Assembly (NCBI RefSeq): GCF_013402815.2
Contig: NZ_CP058601.1
Span: 1,488,001 to 1,552,000 of the forward strand
Reading direction: 5' to 3'
Source of the DNA: Natrinema halophilum
GTDB taxonomy: Archaea > Halobacteriota > Halobacteria > Halobacteriales > Natrialbaceae
DNA length: 64,000 nucleotides
Positions 1-7,801 of the stretch are shown piece after piece (positions within the stretch are counted from its first letter, which is position 1; each line of letters starts with the position of its first letter). A program made the position numbers and the translations under genes. The notes beneath the pieces are model-generated. The model was not told the origin of the DNA. It was given only the letters and a program-made list of their open reading frames with translations, and made no database searches.

Positions 1-903
1 GAGCTCTGGGGAGCTGAAGCGTACTACGATCCGGAGACAGTCACCGAAACCTTCGACAACGTCCCGTCCGAGTTCCTGGACGTCGGCTTTGCGCTGATGG
101 ACCCGGTTGCCAACAACGTCACGAAGTACGTCCGGTTCTACGACAACGTCGAGGACGAAGATTTCGTCGAAAACTTCGCCCGAATGGAGCGCTGGCTCGA
201 CGAGGGAATCGACGTCGCAGGCGAGGCCTACGAAGAGTTCATCCGCGACATTTACCAGGAAAACAAGCTCTACCGGAACGAACTGACGCTGGATGGCGAG
301 CGCGTCGATCTCTCCAAAATCGACATGCCCGTCCTTCAGATCGTCGCTGAATACGACCACCTCATCCCACCGTCGGCCTCCAAACCGTTCAACGACGTCA
401 TCCAGTCCGAAGACACCGAGATACTCGAGTTCGCGACGGGCCACATCGGGATGTCCGTCTCCTCGCGAAGCCACGCGGACCTCTGGCCCCAGGTCTGTGA
501 CTGGTTCGAGGAGCGGTCGAACGGGACGGAGGCCGAGCTCGAAACGGAGACGGATACCGAAACGCCGCCCGAAACGGATGCTGCGCTCGCCGAAGACGCA
601 GGTGACGAATCGGGTATCGAAGACCTCGCTGACGGCGGCTCGAACGTCGAGACGACCTCGAGTTCCGACGTCGCTGCCGAAGGCGAAGACGAAATCGAAC
701 ACGTCGCCGACGAGATCGGATCGAAAACCGACGACCTCACCGAACTAACCGGCATCGGTCAGACATACTCGGACGCTCTCGCCGCCGCCGGGATCGAGAC
801 GTTCGATGATCTCGCAGATGCCGATGTCGAGGAGCTCACGACCGAGACGGGGATTGCTCCAGCCCGGATCGAAGGGTGGATCGAGCAGGCTCGCGAACGG
901 TAG
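1..903 (+). CDS. phaC: Poly(3-hydroxyalkanoate) synthase subunit PhaC, C-terminal part, with HhH tail
   Basis: The reading frame is open from base 1, so the 5' end lies outside the window. The translated part shows the end of an alpha/beta hydrolase-fold class III PHA synthase: the region around the catalytic Asp (AEYDHLIPP, nt 340-372) and the catalytic His (GHIGMSVSS, nt 439-468). The nucleophile Cys is outside the window. PhaC polymerises 3-hydroxyacyl-CoA into storage polyester, normally as a complex with PhaE on the granule surface. After the hydrolase fold comes an acidic linker of about 75 residues, then a C-terminal helix-hairpin-helix-like domain (LTGIGQTYSDALAAAGI). A phaB-type reductase follows 168 bases downstream, supporting a PHA locus. 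The family call is firm; the role of the tail is unknown. Confidence 0.9.
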   Translation, partial: ELWGAEAYYDPETVTETFDNVPSEFLDVGFALMDPVANNVTKYVRFYDNVEDEDFVENFARMERWLDEGIDVAGEAYEEFIRDIYQENKLYRNELTLDGERVDLSKIDMPVLQIVAEYDHLIPPSASKPFNDVIQSEDTEILEFATGHIGMSVSSRSHADLWPQVCDWFEERSNGTEAELETETDTETPPETDAALAEDAGDESGIEDLADGGSNVETTSSSDVAAEGEDEIEHVADEIGSKTDDLTELTGIGQTYSDALAAAGIETFDDLADADVEELTTETGIAPARIEGWIEQARER

Positions 904-1039
904 TTCGCGTCCGAGCCGCGCCACCGATCGGGCACATCGGACGCTCGCCTCAGTCGGCTCGCGCTGCGGACTCTGGCCACCATTTCAGCCGGCAGCCGAA
1001 TTCACACCCACAGTGAATATTTTGCAAATCAATAGGACG

Positions 1040-1046
1040 TTATTTA
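1040..1046 (+). promoter_or_regulatory. TATA box for phaB-like gene
   Basis: TTATTTA lies 26-32 bases before the ATG at 1072 in an AT-rich stretch, the usual haloarchaeal spacing for a leaderless or nearly leaderless transcript. This suggests the reductase has its own promoter, although it follows phaC. Confidence 0.55.
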
Positions 1047-1071
1047 TCACCGGACGTCGAACGTTCAAACC

Positions 1072-1815
1072 ATGTCTATGGACGGTCGAACCTGTGTCAT
1101 CACTGGCTCAGCACGGGGTATCGGTCGAGGCATTGCCGAATACCTCGGCGAAGAGGGAGCGAACGTAGTCGTCAACTACCGGACGTCAGAAGGGGCGGCA
1201 CACGACGCCATCGACGCTATCGAATCCAAAGGTGGCTCCGCAGTCGCAGCCAAAGCCGACGTCAGCGACCGCGCGGAGGTCGAGCACATTCGCGAGGTCT
1301 GTCACGACGCATTCGGTCAGTGCGACGTACTGGTGAACAACGCCGGGATAACGGCCGACAAGCAATTCACCGAAATGTCCCGCGAAGAGTGGGACCGTGT
1401 GATGGACATCAACCTCGGCGGTATGTTCAACTGCACCCAGTTGTTCTACGACGATATCTGGAACGCCGACGAGGGCCGACTGATCAACATCTCGAGCGTC
1501 GTCGGGAAACAGGGTAACTTTGGACAGGCGAATTACGCCACCGCGAAAAGCGGCATGTTCGGATTCACGCGGACGATCGCCCTCGAATTCGCCCAGGGAG
1601 GGTCGACGGCGAACTGCGTCGCACCGGGCTTTACCGCCACCGACATGCTCGAGAGCGTCCCCGACAAGGTACTCGATCGGATCATCGCGGGAATCCCACT
1701 CGAACGACTCGCAGAAGTCGAGGACATCGCGGCGGTCGTGCGGTTTCTCGCGAGCGAAGATTCCTCGTACGTAACGGGAGAAGTGATCGACGTCAACGGT
1801 GGGATGGATCTCTAA
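1072..1815 (+). CDS. phaB: Acetoacetyl-CoA reductase, SDR family (PhaB/FabG type)
   Basis: 247-aa classical short-chain dehydrogenase. It has the N-terminal dinucleotide-binding motif TGSARGIGRG, the NNAG motif, a catalytic Ser in NISSVVG, and YATAK with the catalytic Tyr and Lys. The NYR after the second strand suits NADPH preference. In a PHA locus it would reduce acetoacetyl-CoA to (R)-3-hydroxybutyryl-CoA for PhaC. A FabG-like 3-oxoacyl reductase role cannot be excluded from sequence, but adjacency to phaC favours PhaB. The start at 1072 is supported by the TATA box; an alternative ATG lies two codons later. Confidence 0.88.
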   Translation: MSMDGRTCVITGSARGIGRGIAEYLGEEGANVVVNYRTSEGAAHDAIDAIESKGGSAVAAKADVSDRAEVEHIREVCHDAFGQCDVLVNNAGITADKQFTEMSREEWDRVMDINLGGMFNCTQLFYDDIWNADEGRLINISSVVGKQGNFGQANYATAKSGMFGFTRTIALEFAQGGSTANCVAPGFTATDMLESVPDKVLDRIIAGIPLERLAEVEDIAAVVRFLASEDSSYVTGEVIDVNGGMDL

Positions 1816-2060
1816 CGACCTCGCAGTCAGAATAATAACTCGACGGAGAGGGCTGTGTCGAGTGTCACTCGAACGAGAAATGTCGAACCCCGTTTCTCTT
1901 ACCGTCGCTGTAGAACAGGGCGTGTCAGCTCTTACAAGTGGCCATCAATCAGGAGAGAATCGTACGAAAGGACCGCGATCGCGGCCATATTTCGTCAATC
2001 TCTCTTCGACGACACTCCGTCGGATTTCCGAGACGATATATACTTAAACTCACTCGCCTC

Positions 2061-2066
2061 TTTTAG
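2061..2066 (+). promoter_or_regulatory. TATA-like element for the Lrp-type regulator
   Basis: TTTTAG at 21-26 bases before the ATG at 2087, with a further AT-rich block (ATATATACTTAAA) at 2036-2048. The spacing fits a leaderless start. The 1816-2060 stretch between phaB and this element holds no convincing gene. Confidence 0.4.
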
Positions 2067-2086
2067 ACTGAGTTCATATTTCACAG

Positions 2087-2572
2087 ATGGATAAGAAAGA
2101 CATCCGGATTTTAAGTACAATTGCCAAAATTGGAACGGCAAATGCAGATGAGATTGGAGAGGAGACAGAAATACCGAAGTCAACCGTTCACTACCGCCTG
2201 AACCAACTCCGTGAGTCCGGCATCGTCGAAAACGACATCTACGACATCGATTTCGAGAACGTCGGGCTTTCGATCACGATCATCTCCGAGATATGGGCAA
2301 CGTTCGAGGAAGGATACCACGAGATAGTTGGCGAGGAACTCGCCGCAGTCGAGGGGGTCAATCAGGTGTACTTTACCATGGGCGATACCGATTTCGTCGT
2401 CATCGCACACCTTACCGACCGGGAGATGGTCGAAAAACTCATCGAAGGGTACGAATCAATCGATCAAATCAACCGCACCTCTTCGAAGTTCGTTATTTCG
2501 ACCGTGAAAAACGAGAAAAACACGCTCAACGATTACGAAGTAGACGCGTTGATAGACGCTCTCGCAGCGTAA
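2087..2572 (+). CDS. Lrp/AsnC-family transcriptional regulator
   Basis: 161 aa. The N-terminal 60 residues are a winged helix-turn-helix (DKKDIRILSTIAKIGTANAD ... IPKSTVHYRLNQLRESGIV). The C-terminal part (about 65-150) is a RAM/AsnC-type ligand-binding and oligomerisation domain (VEGVNQVYFTMGDTDFVVIAHL). Members bind amino acids or other small effectors and control metabolic genes. The gene stands alone on the plus strand behind phaB and converges on moaC, so the target is not evident. Codon and AT content at its 5' end (2090-2180) are noticeably richer in A/T than the neighbours. Confidence 0.85.
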   Translation: MDKKDIRILSTIAKIGTANADEIGEETEIPKSTVHYRLNQLRESGIVENDIYDIDFENVGLSITIISEIWATFEEGYHEIVGEELAAVEGVNQVYFTMGDTDFVVIAHLTDREMVEKLIEGYESIDQINRTSSKFVISTVKNEKNTLNDYEVDALIDALAA

Positions 2573-2764
2573 ATCCTCCGCGTAACCATCTCGGACGATC
2601 CGCCCCGCTGCCTCGATATCTGGCCAGCCGATCCGAGACCGACCACAGTCGCCGAAAGTTGAGTCGGCGGTCCCCGGCTCGGGTTCGATTCGGCTGGCGG
2701 CCGGTGATTGCCGGCTCGGATGGCCGATGTCGAGCGGCCCATAGGGTTCGCGACCAGCGACCGA

Positions 2765-3274
2765 TCACGACCGACGTTTCGCTTTCTGGAGGACTCGCAC
2801 GTTCTCGATTCCGGTGTCGGGATACTGTCCCTCGTCGTCTTTCTCGACCGCTTTGACCATGTCCCAGACGACGTTCAGACCGGTCGTTACGCCTTCGAGG
2901 GCTTCCATTTCACAACCCGTCTTGCCGGTGGTCTCGACGGTGACCCGGAGTTCGACGCGGTCCTCGGCGAGCGAAAAGTCAGTATCGACGTTCGTGATCG
3001 GGATCTGGTGGCACATCGGGATCGTCTCCCACGTGTGCTTGACGGCTTGAATCGCTCCGATTCGAGCGGTCGCGAGCACGTCCCCTTTCCCGACCTCGTC
3101 GTCTCTGATCGCATCAACCGTCGAACGTCTGAGGCGAATCTCCCCGACTGCAACCGCTCGGCGATCGCTATCCGGCTTGTCGCCGACGTCGACCATCTGC
3201 ACGTCGCCTTCCGCGGTGGTGTGGGTCAGGTCGTCCGCGTCCGTGTTTCCGTCGATCGCCTCGTCTTCACTCAT
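2765..3274 (-). CDS. moaC: Cyclic pyranopterin monophosphate synthase MoaC
   Basis: About 169 aa from the ATG at 3274 (an upstream ATG at 3283 would add three residues). Recognised by MVDVGDKPDSDRRAVA near the N-terminus, the conserved MCHQIPI in mid-protein, and EMEALEGVTTGLNVVWDMVKA near the C-terminus. MoaC turns 3',8-cH2GTP into cyclic pyranopterin monophosphate in molybdenum cofactor synthesis, in the cytoplasm. It overlaps the 3' end of nnrD by a few bases, so the two are almost certainly co-transcribed, a pairing frequent in haloarchaea. Confidence 0.93.
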   Translation of the reverse strand: MSEDEAIDGNTDADDLTHTTAEGDVQMVDVGDKPDSDRRAVAVGEIRLRRSTVDAIRDDEVGKGDVLATARIGAIQAVKHTWETIPMCHQIPITNVDTDFSLAEDRVELRVTVETTGKTGCEMEALEGVTTGLNVVWDMVKAVEKDDEGQYPDTGIENVRVLQKAKRRS

Positions 3275-4694
3275 CGGCAACACCCCACAGGACGGCGGGG
3301 ATCTCCGCGAGCATCTCGGAGGCGAGAAACCCCATCGATCCGTCGTCGGCGAGCCGTTCTCCGGCTCGTCCGTTGACGTACGCGGCCGCCGCCGCAGCGT
3401 CGAGGGGACCGGCGTGCTCTAACAGCGCCGCGACGATTCCGGCCAACAGGTCGCCTGTGCCACCGACTTTCATGCCGGGTGCACCGCTACAACAGATCCG
3501 AGTTCGCTCGCCGTCGGTCGCCACGTCGTCGACGCCCTTCGCGAGGACGACGTGACCCAGTTCGGCAGCGAAGGCTTCGACTTCGTCTGCCGTCTCGCAC
3601 AGGGAATCGGTCTCCGGGCCGCCCATCCGGGCAAGTTCCCTGCGATTGGGCGTACAGACCAGCGTCGCGTCAGTCTCGAGGTCGGGAACCACCGCCAGCG
3701 CATCGGCGTCGACGACCGCCGGCCCTGTGTAGGACTCGAGAAATAGACGGGCGGCCTCGAGCGTTTCGTCCGCTGTACCGAGGCCGGGGCCGAGTACGAT
3801 CACGTCGTCGTGGCGCTCTGCTGTGTCGACCAGATCGTCGACCTGGTCCGGAGAAAGACGGTCGCTTTCGTAGGGTTGGACGATGAGGTCCTCGGCGTAT
3901 CCCTGAATCTCACCGGCGACGGACTCGGGCGCAGCGACAAACGATAGTTCCATCCCGGCCCGCAGCGCTGCCTGCGATGCGAGGGCCGGCGCGCCGGTGT
4001 ACGGACCGCCGCCGATCACGAACGCCCGCCCGTCACGGCTGGCCGGACGAGCGAGATCGACGTCGCCGGGACCCACGAACCGCTCTGCAGCAGGTGGAAT
4101 GCCGATGTCTGCGACGGTGACGTCGGCCGCGAGGTCACCGAGGCCCGGTTTCGTATCGTGGAAGGTAACGACGTGGTCGGCTTCGATTCGATTCTCTGCG
4201 TGATCGCCCTGGTCGGCGTCGAAGCCCGAAGGCACGTCGACCGCGACGACGGTTGCGTCGGCCTCGTTGATCGCCCATGCGGCGGTCGCCGCCGGTTCCC
4301 GGAGATCGCCGCTAATTCCCGTCCCCAGCATCGCGTCGACGATCACGTCCGCTTCGGGAAGCTCGAACCCGCTCGAGTCGGTCACCTGCCGTACGTCGTA
4401 GTCGGCCTGCTGCAAGGCCTCCCAGTTCTCGCGGGCGATGTCGGTTCCGATCACCTCGGCGCGACCGAGCAATATCGTCGTGACCTCGTACTCGTCTAAA
4501 AAGCGAGTCGCGACGAACGCGTCACCGCCGTTATTTCCACGACCGGCGACGACGGCGACCCGTGTGCCGGAATCGGCGATGGTTCGAATCGCACGGGCGA
4601 CCGCGTGCCCGCTCGACTCCATCAATTGCTTTCGCGGCACCCCGAGCGCCGCGGCGTTCTCGTCGACGGCGGCCATTCGCTCGCCAGTAATCAT
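3267..4694 (-). CDS. nnrD: Bifunctional NAD(P)H-hydrate repair enzyme (epimerase + ADP-dependent dehydratase)
   Basis: 475 aa. The N-terminal YjeF epimerase domain (about 1-210) carries GRGNNGGDAFVATRFL and VDAMLGTGISG. The C-terminal ribokinase-like dehydratase domain (about 215-475) carries GPGLGTADETL and the GGTGDLLAGI nucleotide motif. The protein repairs damaged NAD(P)H hydrates. I chose the ATG at 4694 (MITGERMAAVDENAA), which matches the usual start of the family. The frame stays open upstream to 5051, but only because it runs through a tandem repeat whose 27-bp unit lacks stops; that extension is not part of the protein. Confidence 0.92.
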   Translation of the reverse strand: MITGERMAAVDENAAALGVPRKQLMESSGHAVARAIRTIADSGTRVAVVAGRGNNGGDAFVATRFLDEYEVTTILLGRAEVIGTDIARENWEALQQADYDVRQVTDSSGFELPEADVIVDAMLGTGISGDLREPAATAAWAINEADATVVAVDVPSGFDADQGDHAENRIEADHVVTFHDTKPGLGDLAADVTVADIGIPPAAERFVGPGDVDLARPASRDGRAFVIGGGPYTGAPALASQAALRAGMELSFVAAPESVAGEIQGYAEDLIVQPYESDRLSPDQVDDLVDTAERHDDVIVLGPGLGTADETLEAARLFLESYTGPAVVDADALAVVPDLETDATLVCTPNRRELARMGGPETDSLCETADEVEAFAAELGHVVLAKGVDDVATDGERTRICCSGAPGMKVGGTGDLLAGIVAALLEHAGPLDAAAAAAYVNGRAGERLADDGSMGFLASEMLAEIPAVLWGVADE

Positions 4695-4793
4695 AGGGCA
4701 GGGTTCGACCGGCCGACCGTTGAAGATTGCGGACGGACCTGCGTGATATCGTCCGATTCGAGCCGACGGGATGCCGTCAGTTCGCAGTCGATC

Positions 4794-5063
4794 ACCGTTT
4801 CGAGCCGATTCGGGTGTCACACCGTTTCGAGCCGATTCGGGTGTCACACCGTTCCGAGCCGATTCGGGTGTCACACCGTTCCGAGCCGATTCGGGTGTCA
4901 CACCGTTCCGAGCCGATTCGGGTGTCACACCGTTCCGAGCCGATTCGGGTGTCACACCGTTTCGAGCCGATTCGGGTGTCACACCGTTCCGAGCCGATTC
5001 GGGTGTCACACCGTTCCGAGCCGATTCGGGTGTCACACCGTTTCGAGCCAATTCGGGTGTCGC
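4794..5063. repeat. Tandem array of a 27-bp unit, ten copies
   Basis: Ten head-to-tail copies of a 27-bp unit beginning ACCGTT(T/C)CGAGCC; copies start at 4794 and then every 27 bases. Nine are identical except for a T/C at position 7 (pattern T T C C C C T C C T), and the tenth has two further changes. Each junction forms GGTGTCACACC, an 11-bp inverted repeat. Because 27 is a multiple of three and the unit lacks stops in several frames, spurious ORFs run through it on both strands. It lies upstream of nnrD-moaC. No spacers are present, so it is not a CRISPR array. Confidence 0.95.
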
Positions 5064-5125
5064 GTCAGTTCTGGCGGGAAGACTTATAGCGGGCGGGAAA
5101 CATCATTTGTGCAACACAAAGACCG

Positions 5126-5296
5126 ATGGCGTGGCAATTCACGCCCTACACACCCGCCCTCGCGCTCGCGACGATCGGCGGGCTGGATGCCCCGCAGGGT
5201 TCGAGCCCGCTCTCTGACGAACGCATCACGGACGCGAATTCGCCAGTCGACGTGGGGGAAAGAACGTGGGTACGATCCACTCGGCCCCGGCAGTAG
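5126..5296 (+). pseudogene. Possible remnant of a 7TM-sensor histidine kinase start
   Basis: From the ATG at 5126 the frame begins MAWQFTPYTPALALAT, which resembles the start of haloarchaeal histidine kinases with an N-terminal seven-helix region. The similarity stops after about 16 residues and the frame ends near 5296 with no further transmembrane segments. A TATA-like CTTATAG sits about 35-40 bases upstream at 5084-5090. The rest of 5064-5669 shows no gene. A 7-bp hairpin (GCGGGCT / AGCCCGC) lies near 5173-5205. The match is short and could be chance. Confidence 0.25.
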
Positions 5297-5638
5297 GCAG
5301 TGACACAGTTGTCGGAGTCGAAGGCGCTCGCGAGCGTAGGATCAACAGATATGTGATGTGAACTGTTCCACCGTATGATACGACAACCGTCGCTGGGCCC
5401 CTCGCCGAAGATCGGAGTTCGGTTCCGCGCGATACTGATAGTCGGATTTCTTCCGGAATTCCGTCGGAGATCGACGGGTTTCTCCCGTCTGTTTCCTATA
5501 AACCGTCCGCTCGAGCGTGACTCCCGCTTACATCCCGGTTCCGTCGCGGTCGGAGATCGGAGACAGTGTGACGGCTACCCGTGAGTTGGTTTCACAATAA
5601 CGATTATTGCTTTGTTATTCAAAAACTATCTTTCCGAG

Positions 5639-5646
5639 TATATAAA
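5639..5646 (+). promoter_or_regulatory. TATA box for the 53-aa ORF
   Basis: TATATAAA, a strong archaeal TATA box, is centred about 28 bases before the ATG at 5670, so the transcript is probably leaderless. Just upstream, AATAAC (5596-5601) and GTTATT (5614-5619) form a 6-bp inverted repeat spaced by 12 bases, a possible operator. Confidence 0.7.
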
Positions 5647-5669
5647 GGCTCGAGGACCGTACGGAAGGT

Positions 5670-5831
5670 ATGGACGCGACACAAATCGAAGAATCCGCCG
5701 GAACTGGTCGCGCTGAGCAATTCGACACGCCGCGTGACCAACCTGCCGTTTCGTTTTACATGCCGGGCACGCCGACCGTTTCGTTCGTCGAATACGTCGA
5801 ACTAGCCATCAAAATGCTGATCGGCCGATAG
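5670..5831 (+). CDS. Small conserved-looking protein of unknown function (53 aa)
   Basis: An ATG at 5670 opens a 53-codon frame ending in TAG at 5829-5831. The protein is polar at the N-terminus (MDATQIEESAGTGRAEQFDT) and ends in a compact hydrophobic segment (YMPGTPTVSFVEYVELAIKM). It has no Cys pairs and no signal peptide. The perfect TATA box 28 bases upstream and the sharp drop in AT content at the ATG support a real gene. It stands between the repeat array and acyP on the opposite strand. I do not recognise the family and assign no function. Confidence 0.65.
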   Translation: MDATQIEESAGTGRAEQFDTPRDQPAVSFYMPGTPTVSFVEYVELAIKMLIGR

Positions 5832-5891
5832 AACGCTGTTCGCAGCTTTTCGTCGATCTCGAACGAACCACATCGCGTTCGTTCGCAACCG

Positions 5892-6170
5892 TCAGTACAC
5901 GATTTCGAATCCGTCCGCTCCCCGCGGTTCCTCGTACTCAGCTTCGACGCCGTCGACGTCGGCCGCGGGGCTCCCCGTGTGACACCACTCGATCATCGAC
6001 TCGACCGCGTCCTCGGGGCCCTCGAAGACCGCCTCGACGCGACCGTCCTCGAGGTTCTTTACCCATCCGTCGACGCCGTTTTCGCGCGCCGTGTCACGGG
6101 TGTTTGCGCGGTAGTAGACGCCCTGTACCGTCCCCGAGACGAACACGTGTGCGCGGGTTCGATCTGCCAT
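5892..6170 (-). CDS. acyP: Acylphosphatase
   Basis: 92 aa from the ATG at 6170 (MADRTRAHVFVSGTVQGVYYR). It carries the acylphosphatase signature VSGTVQGVYYRANTRDTA with the catalytic Arg, then GWVKNLEDGRVEAVFEGP with the catalytic Asn. The length is normal for the family, which hydrolyses acyl phosphates in the cytoplasm. Residues upstream of 6170 in this frame are not acylphosphatase-like. It is divergent from the nuclease gene at 6284, leaving a shared promoter region of about 110 bases. Confidence 0.93.
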   Translation of the reverse strand: MADRTRAHVFVSGTVQGVYYRANTRDTARENGVDGWVKNLEDGRVEAVFEGPEDAVESMIEWCHTGSPAADVDGVEAEYEEPRGADGFEIVY

Positions 6171-6283
6171 GTGCACGTGATCGACCGCGATCGTGAAAAA
6201 TCCGATTCCGTGGGCACCAGTGACGACGATCGATGGTCCACGCGAGTCTCGAATCGACAACGGCAGGTTCATAGAGTCCCTGT

Positions 6284-7375
6284 ATGAAACCAGTGAAGGT
6301 ACGGCACCGAGACGGAATCCATTTCGAACGGGAAAACGAGCCCCGCGTCGTTGCCGACGCCCGAAGCGCCGTCGGCAGGGTCAACGTGGTGAGTCACGCC
6401 CACGCCGACCACACCTTCCGGACGACGCCGGAGACGGTCGTCTGTTCTGCCGAAACCGCGGCGATCGCGGCGGCCCGAACCGGCAGCAGCTTCGAGTTCG
6501 TCGAGTGCATCCCGGGCGTCGATCTCGTCCCGGCCGGCCACGTCGTCGGATCCCGTGCGGCGATCATCGACCTCGAGGCCGGGGACCTACTCGTCGGCTC
6601 CGACGACGGTGGCCCCCAGCGCTACTGCTATACCGGCGACTTCTCGACGCGCGATCGGTGCTACCTCAAGGGGTTCGATCCCCACGCCGTCGATGCTGAC
6701 GCGCTCGTAATGGAAACCACATACGGACTCCCCAAGTATCGGTTTTCCCCACAAAACGAACTCGAGGCCGCGATTACCGACTGGCTTCGCGACAACGGCG
6801 ACCGGCCCTGTTTCCTGTTCGGCTACTCACTGGGCCGGGCCCAGAAGCTCCAGTGGCTCGCACGTAAAGCGACAGCCGACGAACGGGAAATTCTGATCTC
6901 CGACTCGATATACGACGTGAACCGGGCGATAGAGCGCGCGACGGACGGCAACTTCGCGAACGGAATATCCGTAAACTCGGAAGCGAGGTCGTCTTCAGAT
7001 GGTCTCGAGTTCTCAGGGCGGCGCTACGACTCGCTTCGCGGGTTGACCGACGAGATCGTGATCCTTCCCGCGAATCAGGCTCGAGCCGACTGGGTCGAGA
7101 CGGCGGTCGCCCGCGAGGACGGCTTGAAAGCGGGGTTCTCGGGATGGGCCGTCGACAGTTCCTTTCGCTACCGCGGAAACTACGACGTGACGTTTCCACT
7201 GACCGACCACTGCGATTTCGACGAACTCGTCGAAACGGTTCTCGCGATCGATCCGAACGTCGTCTACACGAATCACGGCTTCGACGAGGCGTTTGCAGAT
7301 CACCTCGCGACCGAGTACGGCTACCGAGCAACGCCACTGAAACGAAACCAGACGACGCTCGAGGAGTTCTGCTGA
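6284..7375 (+). CDS. Metallo-beta-lactamase-fold nuclease (CPSF/mRNA 3'-end processing-like)
   Basis: 363 aa. Metal-binding motif HAHADH near residue 38 (NVVSHAHADHTF), a second His in PAGHVVGS, the metal Asp in YTGDFSTRD, beta-CASP-like segments (METTYGLP, FGYSLGRAQKL), and a C-terminal His in TDHCDF and TNHGF. This is the archaeal family often annotated as mRNA 3'-end processing factor or exonuclease-like protein, related to the nuclease encoded beside ATP-dependent DNA ligases in bacteria. No ligase gene is adjacent here. Its TGA overlaps the ATG of the next gene (TGATG), so the two are translationally coupled. The substrate is not certain. Confidence 0.82.
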   Translation: MKPVKVRHRDGIHFERENEPRVVADARSAVGRVNVVSHAHADHTFRTTPETVVCSAETAAIAAARTGSSFEFVECIPGVDLVPAGHVVGSRAAIIDLEAGDLLVGSDDGGPQRYCYTGDFSTRDRCYLKGFDPHAVDADALVMETTYGLPKYRFSPQNELEAAITDWLRDNGDRPCFLFGYSLGRAQKLQWLARKATADEREILISDSIYDVNRAIERATDGNFANGISVNSEARSSSDGLEFSGRRYDSLRGLTDEIVILPANQARADWVETAVAREDGLKAGFSGWAVDSSFRYRGNYDVTFPLTDHCDFDELVETVLAIDPNVVYTNHGFDEAFADHLATEYGYRATPLKRNQTTLEEFC

Positions 7376-7623
7376 TGGGCATCATCGAACGGTTCGAAGA
7401 GGAGTACCTCGACGTCTCGACCAGTCGCACGACCGTCCGGGAATTGCTCGAATTATTCGTTGGTGCGGTGCTTTTCGTCATCGGAGCGAGCGTCGTGGCG
7501 TACTGGTTGCTCGGCCAGTACGTTGCCCGATGGATTGCGGGTATTCTCGTCGTTGTTTTCGCGATTACACTCGTGTCACAGGCTTACTGGGCCGTGACCG
7601 GCCGCGAAGACTACGACGAGTAA
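7375..7623 (+). CDS. Small membrane protein, two transmembrane helices
   Basis: 82 aa starting at the ATG inside the TGATG junction with the nuclease gene. Residues 1-22 are polar (MGIIERFEEEYLDVSTSRTT). Two hydrophobic helices follow at about 24-45 (ELFVGAVLFVIGASVVAYWL) and 52-74 (WIAGILVVVFAITLVSQAYW), and a short acidic tail ends the protein. No enzymatic motif is seen. The coupling suggests co-expression with the nuclease. Family not recognised beyond haloarchaeal hypothetical membrane proteins. Confidence 0.75.
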   Translation: MGIIERFEEEYLDVSTSRTTVRELLELFVGAVLFVIGASVVAYWLLGQYVARWIAGILVVVFAITLVSQAYWAVTGREDYDE

Positions 7624-7755
7624 CGGACCCACACGAGCGGCCGTAACACCCGTCGGATTCGTCGCGTCGAGCCGAGCAGATCATCAGAACAGGCAGAGAA
7701 ACGAACTATTTCGTGAGCGGAACTCGATCGTCTGCCCCGGCGCGCAACGGGACGT

Positions 7756-7801
7756 CACGCGCAGGAGCGCAAAGGGTTGTTACGCGCTAGAGCGCAAATG
7801 G
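7756..7801. repeat. Short direct repeat at the 3' end of ogg
   Basis: Two imperfect copies of a block of about 20 bases, ACGCGC(A/T)(G/A)GAGCGCAAA, lie 25 bases apart at about 7756-7776 and 7781-7801. The second covers the last codons and stop of the ogg gene. This looks like a small local duplication. Confidence 0.5.

Noticed and set aside
4695-5051. Upstream extension of the nnrD frame through ARNGVTPES repeats
   Set aside because: It is a translation of the 27-bp tandem array, which lacks stops in several frames; the protein family starts at MITGERMAAV (4694).
4794-5063. Tandem array as a CRISPR
   Set aside because: The repeats are contiguous, with no unique spacers and no cas genes nearby.
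5170-5210. tRNA-like GGTTCGAGC motif
   Set aside because: The flanking bases do not form a T-stem or an acceptor stem; only a simple 7-bp hairpin is present.
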